NCBI RefSeq assembly: GCF_035046505.1
Contig: NC_089822.1
Location: 104,044,659-104,108,658, forward strand
Origin: Tiliqua scincoides
Taxonomy: Eukaryota > Chordata > Lepidosauria > Squamata > Scincidae
DNA length: 64,000 bases
Direction of reading: 5' to 3'
A program made the translations under genes and the position numbers. Under the pieces are notes generated by a model. The model did not search any database, was not told the DNA's origin, and saw only the letters and a program-made list of their open reading frames with translations. This document shows positions 1-12,599 of the stretch, one piece after another; positions within the stretch are counted from its first letter, which is position 1; each line of letters opens with the position of its first letter.

Positions 1-47
1 AAAACTCCACACTCTGGGAATAAGAGGGCAGGTGCTCTCATGGATTA

Positions 48-222
48 ACAGTGATTTTCAACCTTTTTCAGCGCACTGACAAGGTGCTAAAATTGTCCAT
101 TATAAAAAAACTGATGGTGTGCCTTGACAAGGCACACCATGCCGCTAGTGGAGGACTAGCATTCCCCCATGGTCCTATTAATAAATGACCTTTCCCTAAA
201 CTCCTGCAGCAAACCAATTTGC
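48..222. mobile_element. hAT-like MITE fragment (gcacaccatg family)
   Basis: Begins with the hAT-like end gattttcaacctttttcag and contains aaggtgctaaaattgtc, gacaaggcacaccatg and ctaataaatgacctt-like blocks. These are shared with 35338-35520, 32925-33066, 39625-39860 and 52135-52293. The right-hand end found in other copies is missing here. Confidence 0.6.
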
Positions 223-393
223 AAATCACTTGCATTTCCCCTTTTGGATTTGATTCAAAAAGTTGTGTTAGAAATTCAACAGATTATTTTGGGGTTTTCA
301 TCTAATAAAATGTTCCTGGTTGTAGTATTTGTTTGTTAAACATGGTACTGGATCAGTGAGAGAGTTCTTATATCATTTGTGATTGCCTTCTAG

Positions 394-3300
394 TTACAAC
401 CGTTGGCTTTGTCGGGCAAGAGCCGAGGACCTGTCTGATGTTGCTTCCCTTAAAGCTTTGTACCAAACAGGTAAGTTCAAGATTCCAAGTGTATCTGCAG
501 GCCAGAGTTTGCCCCCAAGTACACAGCTCCAGAAGTAGATTGCTAACAAATAATATTGTGATGAAAGATTGGCATTTTAGGCTGCATCTAGACCAGGGGA
601 GCCCAAACCCCGGCCCGGGGGCCACTTGCGGCCCTCAAGGCCTCTCTATGTGGCCCTCAGGGAGCCCCTAGCCTCCAATGAGCCTCTGGCCCTCCGGAGA
701 TTTGTTGGAGCCCACACTGGCCCGATGCAACTGCTCTCAGCGTGAGGGCAACTGTTTGGCCTCTCGAGTGAGCTGTGGGATGAGGGCTTCCTCCACTGCT
801 TGTTGTTTCACGTCTGTGATGCAGTAGCAGCAGGAAAGGAAAGGCCAGCCTTGCTTTGTGCAAGGCCTTTTATAGGCCTTGAACTACTGCAAGACCTTCA
901 TTCATTCATATAAGTTCATCTTTAATATATTCATTTATGTAAATTTATTCAAATTTGAAATGTAAATTAATTCGGCCCCCGACACAGTGTCAGAGAGATG
1001 ATGTGGCCCTCCTGCCAAAAACTTTGGACACCCCTGATCTAGACTATCTAATAACATTAGTTACTCAGGAAGTGGGATATGCCACATAGTCCAAATCCCT
1101 TGCAATTTTCGGAAGAACCTAGAGAACTAAAGAGAGTACCCAGTGTTTGGATTACTGCTTGATGGAGAATGTACTAGTAAGTCGAGTTTTCCATTCATGT
1201 TGTAAGTGTTGCATTTAAATTTTGAACTGAGGCCTTCAACCCTCGAATGGAAAACTCAGGTCATCATTCACTTAACCCAGGGGTGCTAAAACTCCAGCCT
1301 GGGGCTGCTTGTGGCCCGTGGGAAGCCCCTGGTCTCCAATGAGTCTTTGGCCCTCCGGAGACTTACTGGAGCCCATGGTGGCTCAGTGCAACTACTCTCA
1401 GCGCAAGGGCCAGCTGTGTGACCTCTCGCGTGAGCTGTGGTCCAAGGGTTCCCTCTTCTGCTTGCTCTTTCACATCTGTGAAGAAGCAGCGGTGGCAAAG
1501 GAAAGGCCAGCTTTGCTTTACACAAAGTCTTTTAGAGGCCTTGAGCTATTGCAAGGCCTTCAACATTCATATAAGTTCCATCTCTAATATATTCATTTAT
1601 GTAAATTTATTCAAATTTTAAATGTAAATTCTTTTTTCCCAGCCCCCAACACAGTGTCAGAGAGATGGTGTGGCCCACCTGCCAAAAAGCTTAGACATCC
1701 CTGACTTAACCTGAATATTTTCAGATCGCTCGTCTTATAGTTTCAGTATTGAAAGTGTGTCTTCATAAAGATGTATTAGATTGAATTTGCTAAGTTTTTT
1801 TATTCTTCTTAAATGGATTTCTGGTGGTCGTTCTTTTTGTAGGTGTGGACAATTGTGGCCGTACAGTTATGGCAGTGGTTGGAAGGAATATTCCTGTCAC
1901 TCTTATAGACATGGAAAAGGTGAGATTTGGACAAGACTACTTTAGGGTGCTTTCGCTATAATACAAAGAATGGATGCAGCAATTCATCACTGAAGCCATA
2001 ACAATGACTGTGATTTTTCCCTGTTGTCTCAGGCTCTCTTGTACTTCATTCACGTGATGGACCACATTGCTGTGAAGGAATATGTCATTGTGTATTTTCA
2101 TACACTCACTAACGTCTACAATCACCTAGACTCAGATTTCTTGAAGAAACTCTATGACGTTGTTGATGTTAAGTAAGCATTATCCAGCATGTCATGAAAC
2201 GTCGTTGTCCCTTAGCTGAAAAGCATCCAAAAATATTTTTAAAAGATAGAGACATCCTGTCTTAATGAGTTCCAAACCAAGGTGAACCCTGATTTGCTAT
2301 CATGCTGTGAATGTGAAAATCTGTGTAGATTTCTCTACAGCGTTGGAGATCCAGTTTAAAAACATAAGAAGAGCCCCGCTGGATCAGGCCATAGGCCCAT
2401 CTAGTCCAACTTCCTGTGTCTCACAGTGGCCTACCAAATGTGGGGAGCTTCAGGGGAGCACACAAGACAACAAGAGACCTGCATCCTGGTGCCCTCCCTT
2501 GTATCTGGCATTCTGACATAGCCAATTTCAAAAATCAGGAGGTTGCACATATACCCATCATGGTTTGTAACCCATGATGGATTTTTCAGAGCATGTCCAT
2601 TAAATTCATATTAATCCTTGCACACAGTACCCGTTGCTTGCTAGAATGAACCACCTGGCTTTGTAAAGAAAGCTTGCTGGGTGAAATTGGTAGTCTTGAC
2701 CCTTCCTTCTTTGAGTATAGTTTACTACAGAGAAATGGTTCAAGACCACATTTCATTTGATTGAGTAAGTCCTGGGACAACTCCTATTTTAAAAATTTGA
2801 AACAATTCTTTGGGTAAGAATGGCTGAGGACTTGTGTGATTTTGCAAGTGTGTTTAAAACATTAGGAGCTTACTGCTCTTGTCATTAACCTAGGTACAAA
2901 AGAAATCTGAAGGCCTTGTACTTCGTCCATCCAACATTTCGCTCAAAGGTGAAGTGTGGCATCTCAAGGTGGAAAATGTACATTTCTCTGATGGTTGGAG
3001 TGCTTGTGTGAGATTCCAAAATAGTGGACAATATCATTGAGGTTATGGTTCATCCAAACCCTGGCATGTATTTCTTAATTGCCTCAATGAGATTAATTCT
3101 ATAGAAAAATAAGTCTGCCTTGGGCAATTTTGGCATTTGATTTCAGCAGTTCCTTAGTAAGTCTCATGTCTGAATCATTTAGTTATCCTGCATCTCTTAG
3201 TATGCTTTCATTTGACAGTATCATTGGCTGTTTGAGCAGTGATTCCCAAAGTGCACGTCATGATGCCCTCATGTACTTGGAAGCCAGGAGTGCTGCAGCA

Positions 3301-6300
3301 TCTTTTTATTCCTTGTGAACTGCTTCTTGTTAGCATCACACAGCGCTAACAGAAAACAGATTGGAGTGCTGCAGTCAACACAAGACTTAAGAAGCAGTTC
3401 ACAAACCTGCCAACATCACACAAATGGCTTATATCTCTGTGTTTTGCTGTCTTCTGTGCTGTCCATTTCTCATTAGTGTTGCGCTGATTGCAGCCCTCCA
3501 GTGTGCTTCCTGTTTGCGTTGTGCAGTGCTAACAGGAAGCAGGTTGGAGGGCTGCAATCAATGGAAAGCACAGAAGACAGCAGTGGGAGAACTGCAAACA
3601 GACAGATAAGTCATTTGCGCTACCAAGATTTCCTTCCCTATATTTTCTGAGAGGCACAGGAAGCCCAGACTCGTTTTCCCATTATGCCATGCCGTGGAAG
3701 AGTTTTGTTCTTCACATACATATACACATACCCAGATATGTGTACCCAAATATACACATACCCATAAGAAAGGGTGCCTCTAAGCATGTAAAGAGTGCCT
3801 GTCTCAAGTGCATTGCTCATTTTCAGCTCTCTTGCTTGGTTCTGGGGAGCCACAGCCAACAGCCAGTTGGTCAAGGGAGCAGCAGGTCAAAAACGTTTCT
3901 GAACCACTGGTATTGTACAACAACCTGTGCTGGCTTTTGGATGTTGTAAAATAAGATAAACTCTCTCCATAAAACCCACGTTTTCCGGAAGATCTTTGGC
4001 CTTAACTTCTTAATCCTCATTCCCAACTGTGTCTAAGCTCTAAATATACAACTGAATTCCCCCCTTCCATCTCTTGCCACCCTTTTCTTCTTCCCCTGCT
4101 GTTTTCCCTATTGTCTCATTTCGATTGTAATCACCTTTAGAGACCTTTGTCTAAGAAAAAACCATCTGTAGAACATTGTGGGAAAACTTTGTGGGATCAT
4201 AGCCAAAGGCCCATCTAGTCCAGCATCCTGTTTCTCAACTATCTCTGAGAAGCCCGTAAACAGGAGAAGGCATCCTTGTCTCTTGCCACTGTGCACTTTC
4301 CACTGGTAATCAGAGGCATTCTGCTGCTGAACCCAGAGGTGGCACATAGCTGTCATAGGTACCTTATTGATAGAGCTATCCTCCATAAAGATGTGACCGT
4401 CCCCCCCAACCTCCCCTCCTGGTACTGGGAAAATCCTGGTGGATTTTTCTGGAAACGTTCCCAGGATCTATTGCACCCAATGTAGGAATCATGTCCCCAG
4501 ACCAATAAGTGACTGACTTGACTCAAGAATGCTATTGAGGGTGGGGTATGTCTAAGGAAAATACGACTGTTCAGAGAAACAGGTGTTCACAGTATGTCTA
4601 ATTTTTCTTAAACAGTGAGCCTCCAGAGCAGTCTGAGCTCTAGCATTGCTTATAGTAGCCTTAGACAAAACTATGTAACTGCTCAACCAGAAATCTAAAT
4701 TGTGTGTGTGTGTGCATGTACCTTTATCGAAATGATTGAATTGTTGAACTGTTACCTAGACAAACATTCTGCAATCAAAAGTTAGGCAGTAGCATTAACC
4801 TTGTGTTCTTGCCTCTACTAGGTTTCAACGTGGTTTTTCACAACATTTACTGTCTCGGGACTAAAAGACAAAGTCCACCACGTGGAAAGTCTCCAGCAAT
4901 TGTTCACAGCCATCCCCCCAGAACAGATTGACTTCCCCCCATTTGTTCTTGAATATGATGCCCAGGTAGGTGGCTTCAGGGGTTGAATGTTTGTTTCTAG
5001 GTGGTTATCTAAGCAGCTAAAGAAGCCTGAAGGGGTTGCTTTGGAATTGGCATAACGTCTGAATTTTTTTAATTGGTTGCATTGGGTGTAGAATCACAAT
5101 CTCGTACTAGCAGAGCCTTCAGGTGCATTGTCTTGATAAAGTTTCAAATTTAAAGTTCACTTCAGGGTTCATGGTATGCCATTTGCCAAGGAGCCCATGG
5201 AAAAACAACTCATGTGTAGTATTTGGAGTACAGAGGCTATTATGCCAATATTGTCATCTGTAACAGTGTGTGGTGCTTCAGTCATCTTGAGCCAGTTCCT
5301 GAGGCTTAAAGGGAGACAGGAGCAAGATCTGCATTGGCTGGTAAAGGATGGTGATCACTATGCGTCTGCCAAATGTAAGGTAGCCACTGTGGTATCTCGT
5401 CCCTTGCTACTTGGAGAAGCACAGGTTTTCAAAGCCTGTCTCCCTCATTGTAGTGCTAGGAGTGGGGAAGAAGCAGCTTTGGCAAGCACTGTTTTACAAA
5501 AAGAGAGAAAGAAATGCCAGAATCAAAGTCAGGCAAGAGAGAGAGAGTCCACAGTTACTTAGAAGTCGCCACTAGCCAACTGCCCACAGTGGATTTTTGG
5601 AATGCTGCAGCTACATTTCATCTTCCCAGCCAGGGCATCTTTCTGCAACTGCTCTTACTAGCAAGGTTGCAATCAGCAGCAGCTAATTTTCTCATATGGA
5701 AAAAGCCAGCCTAAGTACAGTGTGAGGTGGTGTTTCTCCCCCCAACTCATTTACATGGTGGCAGCTGCAATAACTCCTGCCCATCCTCAGGGCAGATGTG
5801 CAGGACTGCCTCTGACCTGAGTGTTGGGAGTTGAGGAGTAGCAGGTAAGGTGATTGCTTTGGTCCATGTAGCTGCCCAGCATTGTGGCTGTCATGGAAAC
5901 AAATGACACAAGAGGACCCCAATGGTCTAAGTCATGGGTGCCCAAACCCCGTCCCTGGGGCCACTTGCAGCCCTCGAGGACTCCTGATCCGGCCCTCAGT
6001 GAGCCCCCAGTCTCCAGTGAGCCTCTGGCCCTCCGGAGACTTGCTGGAGCCCACGTTGGCCTGATGCAACTGCTCTCGGCGTGATGGCCAACTGTTTGAC
6101 CTCTCACGTGAGCTGTGGGATGAGGGCTCCCTCCACTGCTTGCTGTTTCACATCTGTGATGCAGCAGCGGCAGCAAAGGAAAGGCTGGCCTTGCTTTGTG
6201 CAAGGCATTTTATAGGCCTTGAGCTATTGCAAGACCTTCATTCATTCATATAAGTTCCATCTCTAATATATTCATTGATGTAAATTTATTCAAATTTGAA

Positions 6301-6642
6301 ATGTAAATTAAGTTTTTTTTCCCTGGCCCCCGACACAGTGTCAGAGAGATGATGTGGCCCTCCTGCCAAAAAGTTTGGACACCCCTGGTCTAAGCCCAAC
6401 TAAGCTGATCCTCCAATCCAGTAAATAGCATGTTTTCTGCACCACCATTATAGTTGGGTAGTCACTCCACCCAACAGGTGGACATTCAAGCAATTGGGGA
6501 AGAACTCTTTTTTTCAGCAGAACTTGAGAGGCACATGTTTGTTCCTATTCTATCTGGATGTTCACTACATCAATTAATTCACTTTCCTCTCTTTTAGGAA
6601 AATGGACCATACTATTCCTATCCCTCCTCTCCAGATCTCTGA
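394..6642 (+). CDS. GDAP2: GDAP2, last six coding exons (C-terminal CRAL-TRIO region), partial gene
   Basis: Exons by splice sites and frame: 394-470, 1843-1919, 2033-2172, 2894-2948, 4822-4965 and 6598-6642 (TGA). All have AG acceptors and GT donors and keep one frame for about 178 residues. The translation includes DLSDVASLKALYQTG, ALLYFIHVMDHIAVKEY, YKRNLKALYFVHPTFRSK, PPEQIDFPPFVLEYDA and the C-terminus ENGPYYSYPSSPDL. From memory this closely follows vertebrate GDAP2 (ganglioside-induced differentiation-associated protein 2), which has an N-terminal macro domain and a C-terminal CRAL-TRIO (SEC14-like) domain; only the latter is in this window. The macro domain exons lie left of base 1. 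Biochemical role is not well defined; the human gene has been linked to a recessive ataxia. Introns carry three hAT-like MITEs, a palindromic element and CR1 scraps. No frame damage is seen. Converges with TENT5C. Confidence 0.95.
594..1036. mobile_element. Non-autonomous hAT-type element (copy 1), GDAP2 intron
   Basis: 443-bp element with terminal inverted repeats of the CAGGGGnnnCCAAAC type (left caggggagcccaaac, right tttggacacccctg). It is flanked by a perfect 8-bp target duplication, ATCTAGAC, at 586-593 and 1037-1044. An 8-bp duplication with CAG...CTG ends is the hAT signature. It is about 80% similar by eye to the copies at 1278 and 5933. The short reading frames inside look incidental; no transposase is recognised. 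Confidence 0.85.
1278..1703. mobile_element. Non-autonomous hAT-type element (copy 2), GDAP2 intron
   Basis: 426-bp copy of the same family as 594-1036, in the same orientation. Left end caggggtgctaaaac, right end ttagacatccctg. Perfect 8-bp target duplication ACTTAACC at 1270-1277 and 1704-1711. It ends about 140 bp before the GDAP2 exon at 1843. Confidence 0.85.
2358..2600 (-). mobile_element. CR1 LINE 3' end fragment
   Basis: Reverse complement of the CR1 3' end: cataagaagagcccc then ggatcaggccataggccca then the cctgcatcctggtgccctcc block. The same block recurs in nine other places in the window, sometimes with upstream CR1 coding sequence. It lies in the GDAP2 intron between exons 2033-2172 and 2894-2948. 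Confidence 0.85.
3238..3909. mobile_element. Probable old hAT-like element containing a strong hairpin
   Basis: Left end cagtgattcccaaagtg and right end gtttctgaaccactg resemble CAGTGGTTCTCAAAC-type hAT termini. Inside, around 3487-3561, gattgcagccctcca...gcttcctgtt faces gctaacaggaagc...tggagggctgcaatc as a long inverted repeat. Around 3294-3400 gaactgcttcttgttagc faces gaagcagttcac. No clean target duplication was found, so boundaries are tentative. Confidence 0.5.
4186..4500 (-). mobile_element. Degenerate CR1-like fragment
   Basis: Contains aaaggcccatctagtccagcatcctg, the conserved CR1 3' motif on the reverse strand, followed by poorly conserved sequence. Assignment rests on this short match only. 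Confidence 0.4.
5933..6387. mobile_element. Non-autonomous hAT-type element (copy 3), GDAP2 last intron
   Basis: 455-bp copy of the family at 594 and 1278, same orientation. Left end catgggtgcccaaac, right end tttggacacccctg. Flanks gtctaagt (5925-5932) and gtctaagc (6388-6395) are a 7/8 target duplication. It lies about 210 bp before the terminal GDAP2 exon. Confidence 0.82.
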
Positions 6643-7495
6643 CCCCACAGCACTGCCATTATTTCTGGCTTCCCCTCTGACTTGCTGCTTGCCAATACCA
6701 TATGTGCTGAGCTGACCTAGTCTATGTACAGAGATCAGAGCAAGGGTTTTCCTCCCTACCTCTGGTATTTTTTTACATTGAGATATTTGCAAGCACACAT
6801 GCAATCAGAAATTATATCGCAATGAACTCTGTAGTTCAGATCTGTCAATTTATTGGAGAAGCTGATTTTGGACATGGAGTGGAACTTATTTATTTTTTTC
6901 TTCTATACATCAAGATATTTTTTTGTCCCCAAGAATACAGTTTTCTCTTAAGAGACTCCCTGGACTTTGTTTTATTCTAATTCCACAAATGTATCAGCTT
7001 TTCTTTCTGTATCCTGTTTTAGACCAGTATGGTGAAAAAAAATACAGTACCAGTTTAACAGTGTTTTATGGTCACTGCGCTTCAAATCCACTATTAGTGC
7101 TGATATTTCTACAGATGACTTGGTACCTTTTACTTGCAGTTGAAAACACAGCTGCAGGCTGGCCAAAGTACTGCTGCCATTCCCAAAGCTGCCACAATGT
7201 TCAGTGACAAAAATGAACTTGAACTTGGAATCAGATAATCATTCTCTTTCCATGGATGATGTGATATATAAGAGTGCTGCTGCTCCATTTAAAAAAAAAA
7301 AATCTGAAGAACATATTGGCAGTGTCTCCTGTAGTTCATGGTACTTTTGCACTCATGTGTGAAAGAGCAAGATGTGTGGATGCCATCTGGACCAGGTGCC
7401 AGGGCTGCAATTATTGAAATCTGTATCATTGTATGGAGAAAATCATTAATGCAACTTTTGTCTTGATTATAATAAATTATTTGTATCTGCCTTCT
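6643..7495 (+). other. GDAP2: GDAP2 3' UTR with polyadenylation signal
   Basis: Sequence following the GDAP2 stop codon. The first canonical AATAAA is at 7471-7476, giving a 3' UTR of about 850 bases. No interspersed repeat is recognised within it. A CR1 fragment starts about 120 bases after the signal, consistent with the transcript ending near 7490-7500. Longer isoforms cannot be excluded. Confidence 0.7.
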
Positions 7496-7613
7496 AGAAA
7501 AAGTGCACTTCTCTCATAGACCCCTAAAGCTTTCAGAATTGACATATCTTGTTTTCTTGCCCTTTCCAAGTAGTATATCCAATATATGCTTTGGAGACCT
7601 AGTTGGGGAGTTG

Positions 7614-7700
7614 AACATAAGAACAGCCCCACTGGATCAGGCCATAGGCCCGTCTAGTCCAGCTTCCTGTATCACACAGCGGCCCACCAAATGCCCCAAA
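7614..7700 (-). mobile_element. CR1 LINE 3' end, short fragment
   Basis: About 85 bp of reverse-strand CR1 3' end (gaacataagaacagcccc through cggcccaccaaatgcccc). It lies just beyond the GDAP2 polyadenylation site. Confidence 0.85.
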
Positions 7701-10700
7701 CATGTAAAAGTTGTAAAGTTGCTTTAAAAAACATGTAAAGTAAAAGTTGCTTTACATAAAAGATGGCTAGAAAAAGTAAAAAGGGCGCAGGGACAGAAAG
7801 GAATGTTGGCAAGGAGAGTAGTAAGGTGAGTCAGTTGAATTTCATATTTGTGCAACATTGCAAGCCACAGTTTTGACTGCAAGTCACTATTGTTGTGGTG
7901 TAGTGTTAAAGAACTGGATCATCTGACAAGATATGCAAAGGCATAATTGAAATCTGGCATGTAATTGTATTGAAGTAGACAAACCTATGTAACAGCTGCT
8001 GAATAACCTACCTCTCTTCAGGTACAAGATAGGTGGCAGTACCTTCTCCTAAGGTATTGGGTGAATGCCAAGTATTGGTATATTATGTGATTAAGGAAGG
8101 GAGTTCATTGGTTAACGAATGACTGATTCCATCTTGTGTGTGTTGGTGTATGCAGCAGCTGTTGTTGGGATCCATGCTGTTTGGAAGAAAGGAAATCTCT
8201 TAAATAAATGACCCTAATCAGATAAAAAAGTGCAAGTTAGTTCTTATTTTAGAAAGGGAAAGAAGCTCTAATTTTTCTGTCAAGTTTTGAATGAATTTAA
8301 TTGCTGTTTTGGAGTCAGATTAATAGAAACTGGGGATCTCATAAAAGCAGGTGTCAGCTTCAGAATGAAAGTATCTAGGATAGGGGACTTGAATGAAATG
8401 GTTGGAATGGAGATTTTTTTTTGAACTTGACAGGCCTACAGCAGACTCCCCAAGATGTTTTGGCAGCTGAAAGAAAATGTCACCTCCAATCTATTATGCT
8501 GGTAAAAATGTAATAAGCTAAATTGTCAATTCGTTGGTTTTTTATGCTTCATGCCACTGCTGCCTAAAAAGGGCTTTTTTGCCCTGACTACTGCAAGTGA
8601 AGCATAATGAGTTTATCATTTAGGGCTCTGGGCTCTACCCAGACAGGAGAGAGTCTGTCAGTCCAATGTAGCTTTTCCTCGTATGCTAGAACGCAAGCAA
8701 CAATATATATTGGCTATATGTGGGTTTTAAGATGCATCACATCCCAGGATCCACTATTAACTTGGTGTGCACAATTATCCTGATTGTAATTTTTGGTGAG
8801 TATTGACCACAGCACAGTGTGGCACTGATTATCCTTGCAACTAAGTTGCATATAGGAGCAAAAGTTAAATTTAAATAAAAATAACTCTTGAAAAAGAGTC
8901 AAGTCATGGAATTTGGCACCAGAGACACTGGTACAGGGGCTAGTGTATTGAATTTGCGTCTCTCTCTTATGCTAGTTCAGCTTCACTGGTTGGCCTTGGG
9001 TCACTTACTGCTCATCCTAACTTGCCAGACAAGGTAAAAGAGGACCAAGGATGAAGCCTGTGTAATGCCTAGATCTCCATGGAAGAAGGATGAGATTTAA
9101 ATGTAAAAAATATATATATAGCCTTACCAGAATTGTGTTCAGTTTTTTCTCCATGACTAGAAACTAGGAATATGTTCCTATAAAACAAACATCCTGTGGT
9201 TTTTTTGTTTTTGTTTTTTTTTTTCAAAATACAAGATCAAAAGCCTCACACATCTAATAATTCAACTACAGTTGGCATTCCACTAAACGTGATAACTGCA
9301 GTAGGAAAGGAATGCTTGTATGACAACTAAGCATTTAAAGCAAATTAACATGCTCTTTATGTTTAAATGAGAAGTTGGTTCCTGGTCCCTTTTTCTGGAA
9401 GTATTGCAAACGGTCTGTATTCTATTATGAAAGTCATCACATCTGGCCATAGGAAGGAGACATGTAATATGCAGCAAGCTTGTAGAATACTATCTTAAGT
9501 GAGTAACAAGCAGAACTGACTGAAGAAAGGTAATATCAAAAGGTGTTCAAAAAGTTTAGGAGGCACCTGGCATCCATCTTTATGCCCACTAAACAGCTGG
9601 AAATTTGTGGGCAGAAGGGAGGGAAACAAAGAATTTGGTGTCTCTGAATTTTCCAGGGTCAGATGTAATCAGATATAAATTGCTATGCTGGATGGAGCAT
9701 AGTGGGTCATGATTCAATATGGCTGATATAACTGATACATGGATAACCCTGTGCCTTGACTTCCAGTTCTGTCAGGTAATAGCAAGTAGTTCTGCTTCAC
9801 TGCTGCTTGTACTAGAGGGCCAATTTTTTTAGGGGGGGGGGAGGAGAAAGGCATAGAGAACCGTTCACATGTGTGACCTCACTTCTTACCCGCCCCAAGC
9901 CGTTTAAAAATCCTCTCATCAAACATCACCAAAGAGTTTTTCCATACGACTCGTGGCTTGTGTATTTTTCCAGCTCTGCCATCTGTTCTTTTTCTCACCC
10001 TTGTCTATGCCAGCAGGTTTCTTGCAAAATAATTCACATCTCCTGAACATGTAAATAAAGGTGGATCAGGTTTTCACCAACTGCTGTGAAAATCACATTT
10101 TTTCTTCTTCACTGGAATGGATTCTGTTATTGTCCACCCATGAGTGTATGGCTTCATTTTGGCCTGCAGCTCCTTACATTGGTCTGTCTTAGCCTAGCAT
10201 TACCTGTGGTGCCTGGGAGCAAGTGTCAGGCAAGAGGGATCCTTTTTTCTGGTGACGCCAAGGGCTGAATCTGGAACTTTGGCATGCAAGTCAAACTATC
10301 ATCAAACTATGGCCCAGTGCTACTGTGTTTCACTACTAATAAACTGTCCATTTCTGTCTAGTATGTGTCACTCATTCTCATCTCAGATCTCTGTAGTGAC
10401 TGTTACTGCCTGCTTAGTTGTTTTTTTTGTTCATATATTTCTTCCCCCTATACACAACCTGTTGTGCTATGTTACTTTTGCTTTGGTTGCACAGAATCTC
10501 AGCACCTTCCTTCGGGGAACTGCTTCTGTTTGGTGCATAATTGCATTTTGCAAGCGTTCACTTCGCAACAAATACTACTGGGAAAAATTACGGTTCTTAC
10601 CCCAGAGAGTAGTGCCAATGCAGTTCTGAGCACTATGTAGGATATGATTGTACAAGTGTTACAAGCATCTTGCACAATCAAGAGGGTAGCTAAGACTTCA

Positions 10701-11850
10701 GGGTGAATGCTAGAATGAAGGTTGGCTAAGTCCATACTTCGTTACCTTGTGACTTTTTAAAAGGTGATTTTCAGTTGTGGGTTTTACTCATTGAATTGTT
10801 CCAGTTTAACCTACGAGCGCGTATTGCAGGACAAGTCCCCTTTGTAAAATTGGCATTTTCACAACAACAGCTTGTATAGGCAAGCGGAACAGCTTCCACC
10901 TTAGCGCTGCAGGCAGTGCTACCCCTGAGCAAGCAGCCTGATGTGATCGCCGTACAGATGTAGCGGGGTAAGGGAAGATTGTGCTTACCTTAAAAGAAGA
11001 AAAAATGCTCATGCATGATTGCACAAGGAGAAGGGACTGTATTCGATGAACAAGTAAGCTAAGGTTGTTGGAGTGGTGAGGCATTATTCTAGGCAAGAAG
11101 ATAGTTTTGCCTATTTTTTAATAAGGCCTTATGCAGTGAGCCCTTGATTTGTCTTAATAATAGAGGTGTCAATTGATGCCAAAGATCTGTTAAATCTAAA
11201 TGCATTTATGACATGTAGGCCATAAGGCGCAGTTATTTGGGTTGTATTAATGGCCAGTTGTGCCAGGTGAGGGTGGTAAATTCAGGGTGCTCTTCACCCC
11301 AGGTCTATCCTTCTCACCACCCTCCAGAATCCAGCCTGCTGCAGACAGTGAAGCATTTTCTGCCTGCTACAAGCAAGGGACCCATCCTCTTCCTTACCCT
11401 GCTCCTGACACAGTTTCTTCAAATACAAAAGTGCAGGGCTTCCAATTGGATTTACAGAGACCACCTTCATTCACGTGGTCCCTTCAAATCAAACTGTAAG
11501 TTCTGCACTTTCATATTTGAAGAATCTGTGCCAAGAGAAAGGTAAGAACCATGTGTACCTCTGTGTGTGTGTGTGTAGCTGAGGCAGCATCAGGCAGTGT
11601 TCCAGGTCAGGCCCCTGATGATATATATGTCATGTCAGCAGAATTGCAAAACATATGACAAATTTTAAAGAAGCAGACAACATCCATTACTTCTGAAGTA
11701 TGTTAAGTCAAGATCCATTAAATGGAGACCTCGGTGTACTGTTATTTACCTGAAAGGAAGACAAGGGTGTTTGCCCGGCAACTTAGCATAACTGTTAGGA
11801 GGTTGTCTTAAATTTGTGAACACTGCTGGACTTGCCGCTGCTGTGGCCAC
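7701..11850. other. Intergenic, mostly unassigned sequence
   Basis: AT-rich sequence between the GDAP2 3' end and the 11.85-kb repeat composite. No exon-like coding, RNA gene or well-preserved mobile element is recognised. Short open frames near 10086-10640 and 10806-11545 show no known domain. A faint SINE-like patch lies at about 8920-9115 and a (TG)n run near 11560. Confidence 0.5.
8920..9115 (+). mobile_element. Possible old CORE/MIR-type SINE
   Basis: Contains ccttgggtcacttactgctc (compare the MIR phrase ccttgggcaagtcact) and ends in ggatgagatttaaatgtaaa, like the L2-type tails of other SINEs here. Highly diverged; no intact A/B box. Confidence 0.35.
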
Positions 11851-11854
11851 AGCC

Positions 11855-12480
11855 AAACAGTGACATTGCTAGGGGGTGCGGGGGGTGCAGGCCTCACCGG
11901 GTGACACGCAAGACGGGGGTGACATGCACTGGGAGGGTGATGTGCTAAAATCGTGGTGGTTAGGAGTAATACCATCATGTTATATACCATTGGATGCAGA
12001 ATTTTGAGCAGAATGCAATGCAAAAAACAGGAGTGAAATATCTCCTTTCTATCAAATGTTATTGGCAAAAAACCAGAACACAAAAAAATGCATGGAACCC
12101 AATGGAAAGAGAAACCAAGGGGTACCATGCGTTTACTTGCGAGTAGGTCAACATGCCTTAGTCCATCTGAAAGGGCAGGCTGAGAGGAATCCAACACTAG
12201 ATCCAATGGTCCTGATCCAATGAATGTAGCCCCAAAGAAACACCCAAGAAGGAGGTCCTTCCCTCTAAGCTGGCAAATGTATTGAGCCCTAAGGAAAGCA
12301 AAACTAAGCCACATGGTCATGTTTACTCATGAGTAAGCAAATGTGCCTTGGCTCCTGGGCAGGTCAGGCAAAGGGAAATGTGAGGCCACCAGAATGGTCT
12401 TGATTTGATGCAACTGGAACTCAGGAAATGCGCCAGAAGCAGCCCCCCCCCCATAAAAAGAATGAAACAGGCTTGACAGG
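11855..12480. mobile_element. DNA-transposon-like repeat (family with ataccatcatgttatat)
   Basis: Left end agtgacattgctaggg is close to the inverse of the right end of 13386-13615 (ccctagtgacaccact). The internal block aataccatcatgttatata with ctatcaaatg and aaaaaaccag recurs at 13386 and in weaker form at 23935. A G-rich gcggggggtgcaggcct segment follows the left end. Whether this and 13386-13615 are one interrupted element or two copies is unclear, because the central block is present in both. Confidence 0.5.
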
Positions 12481-12507
12481 GTAAGGTGAAACTTTTTTTC
12501 TGTTTTA

Positions 12508-12599
12508 GACTGCAGTCCTATCCACACTTTCCTGGGAGTAACCCCCACTGACTATAATGGGACTTATTTTTGAGTAGATAGGCGTAGGATTGGGCTCTC
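12508..12599. mobile_element. ~90-bp palindromic MITE copy
   Basis: Pattern: gcagtcctatccacacttt, cctgggagtaa, near-palindromic centre, gacttatttttgagtag, taggattgggctc. Member of the family described at 38326-38775. Confidence 0.75.

Noticed and set aside
10086-10640. Frames with hydrophobic stretches suggesting membrane segments
   Set aside because: T-rich sequence gives hydrophobic translations; no homologous family recognised and no splice context.
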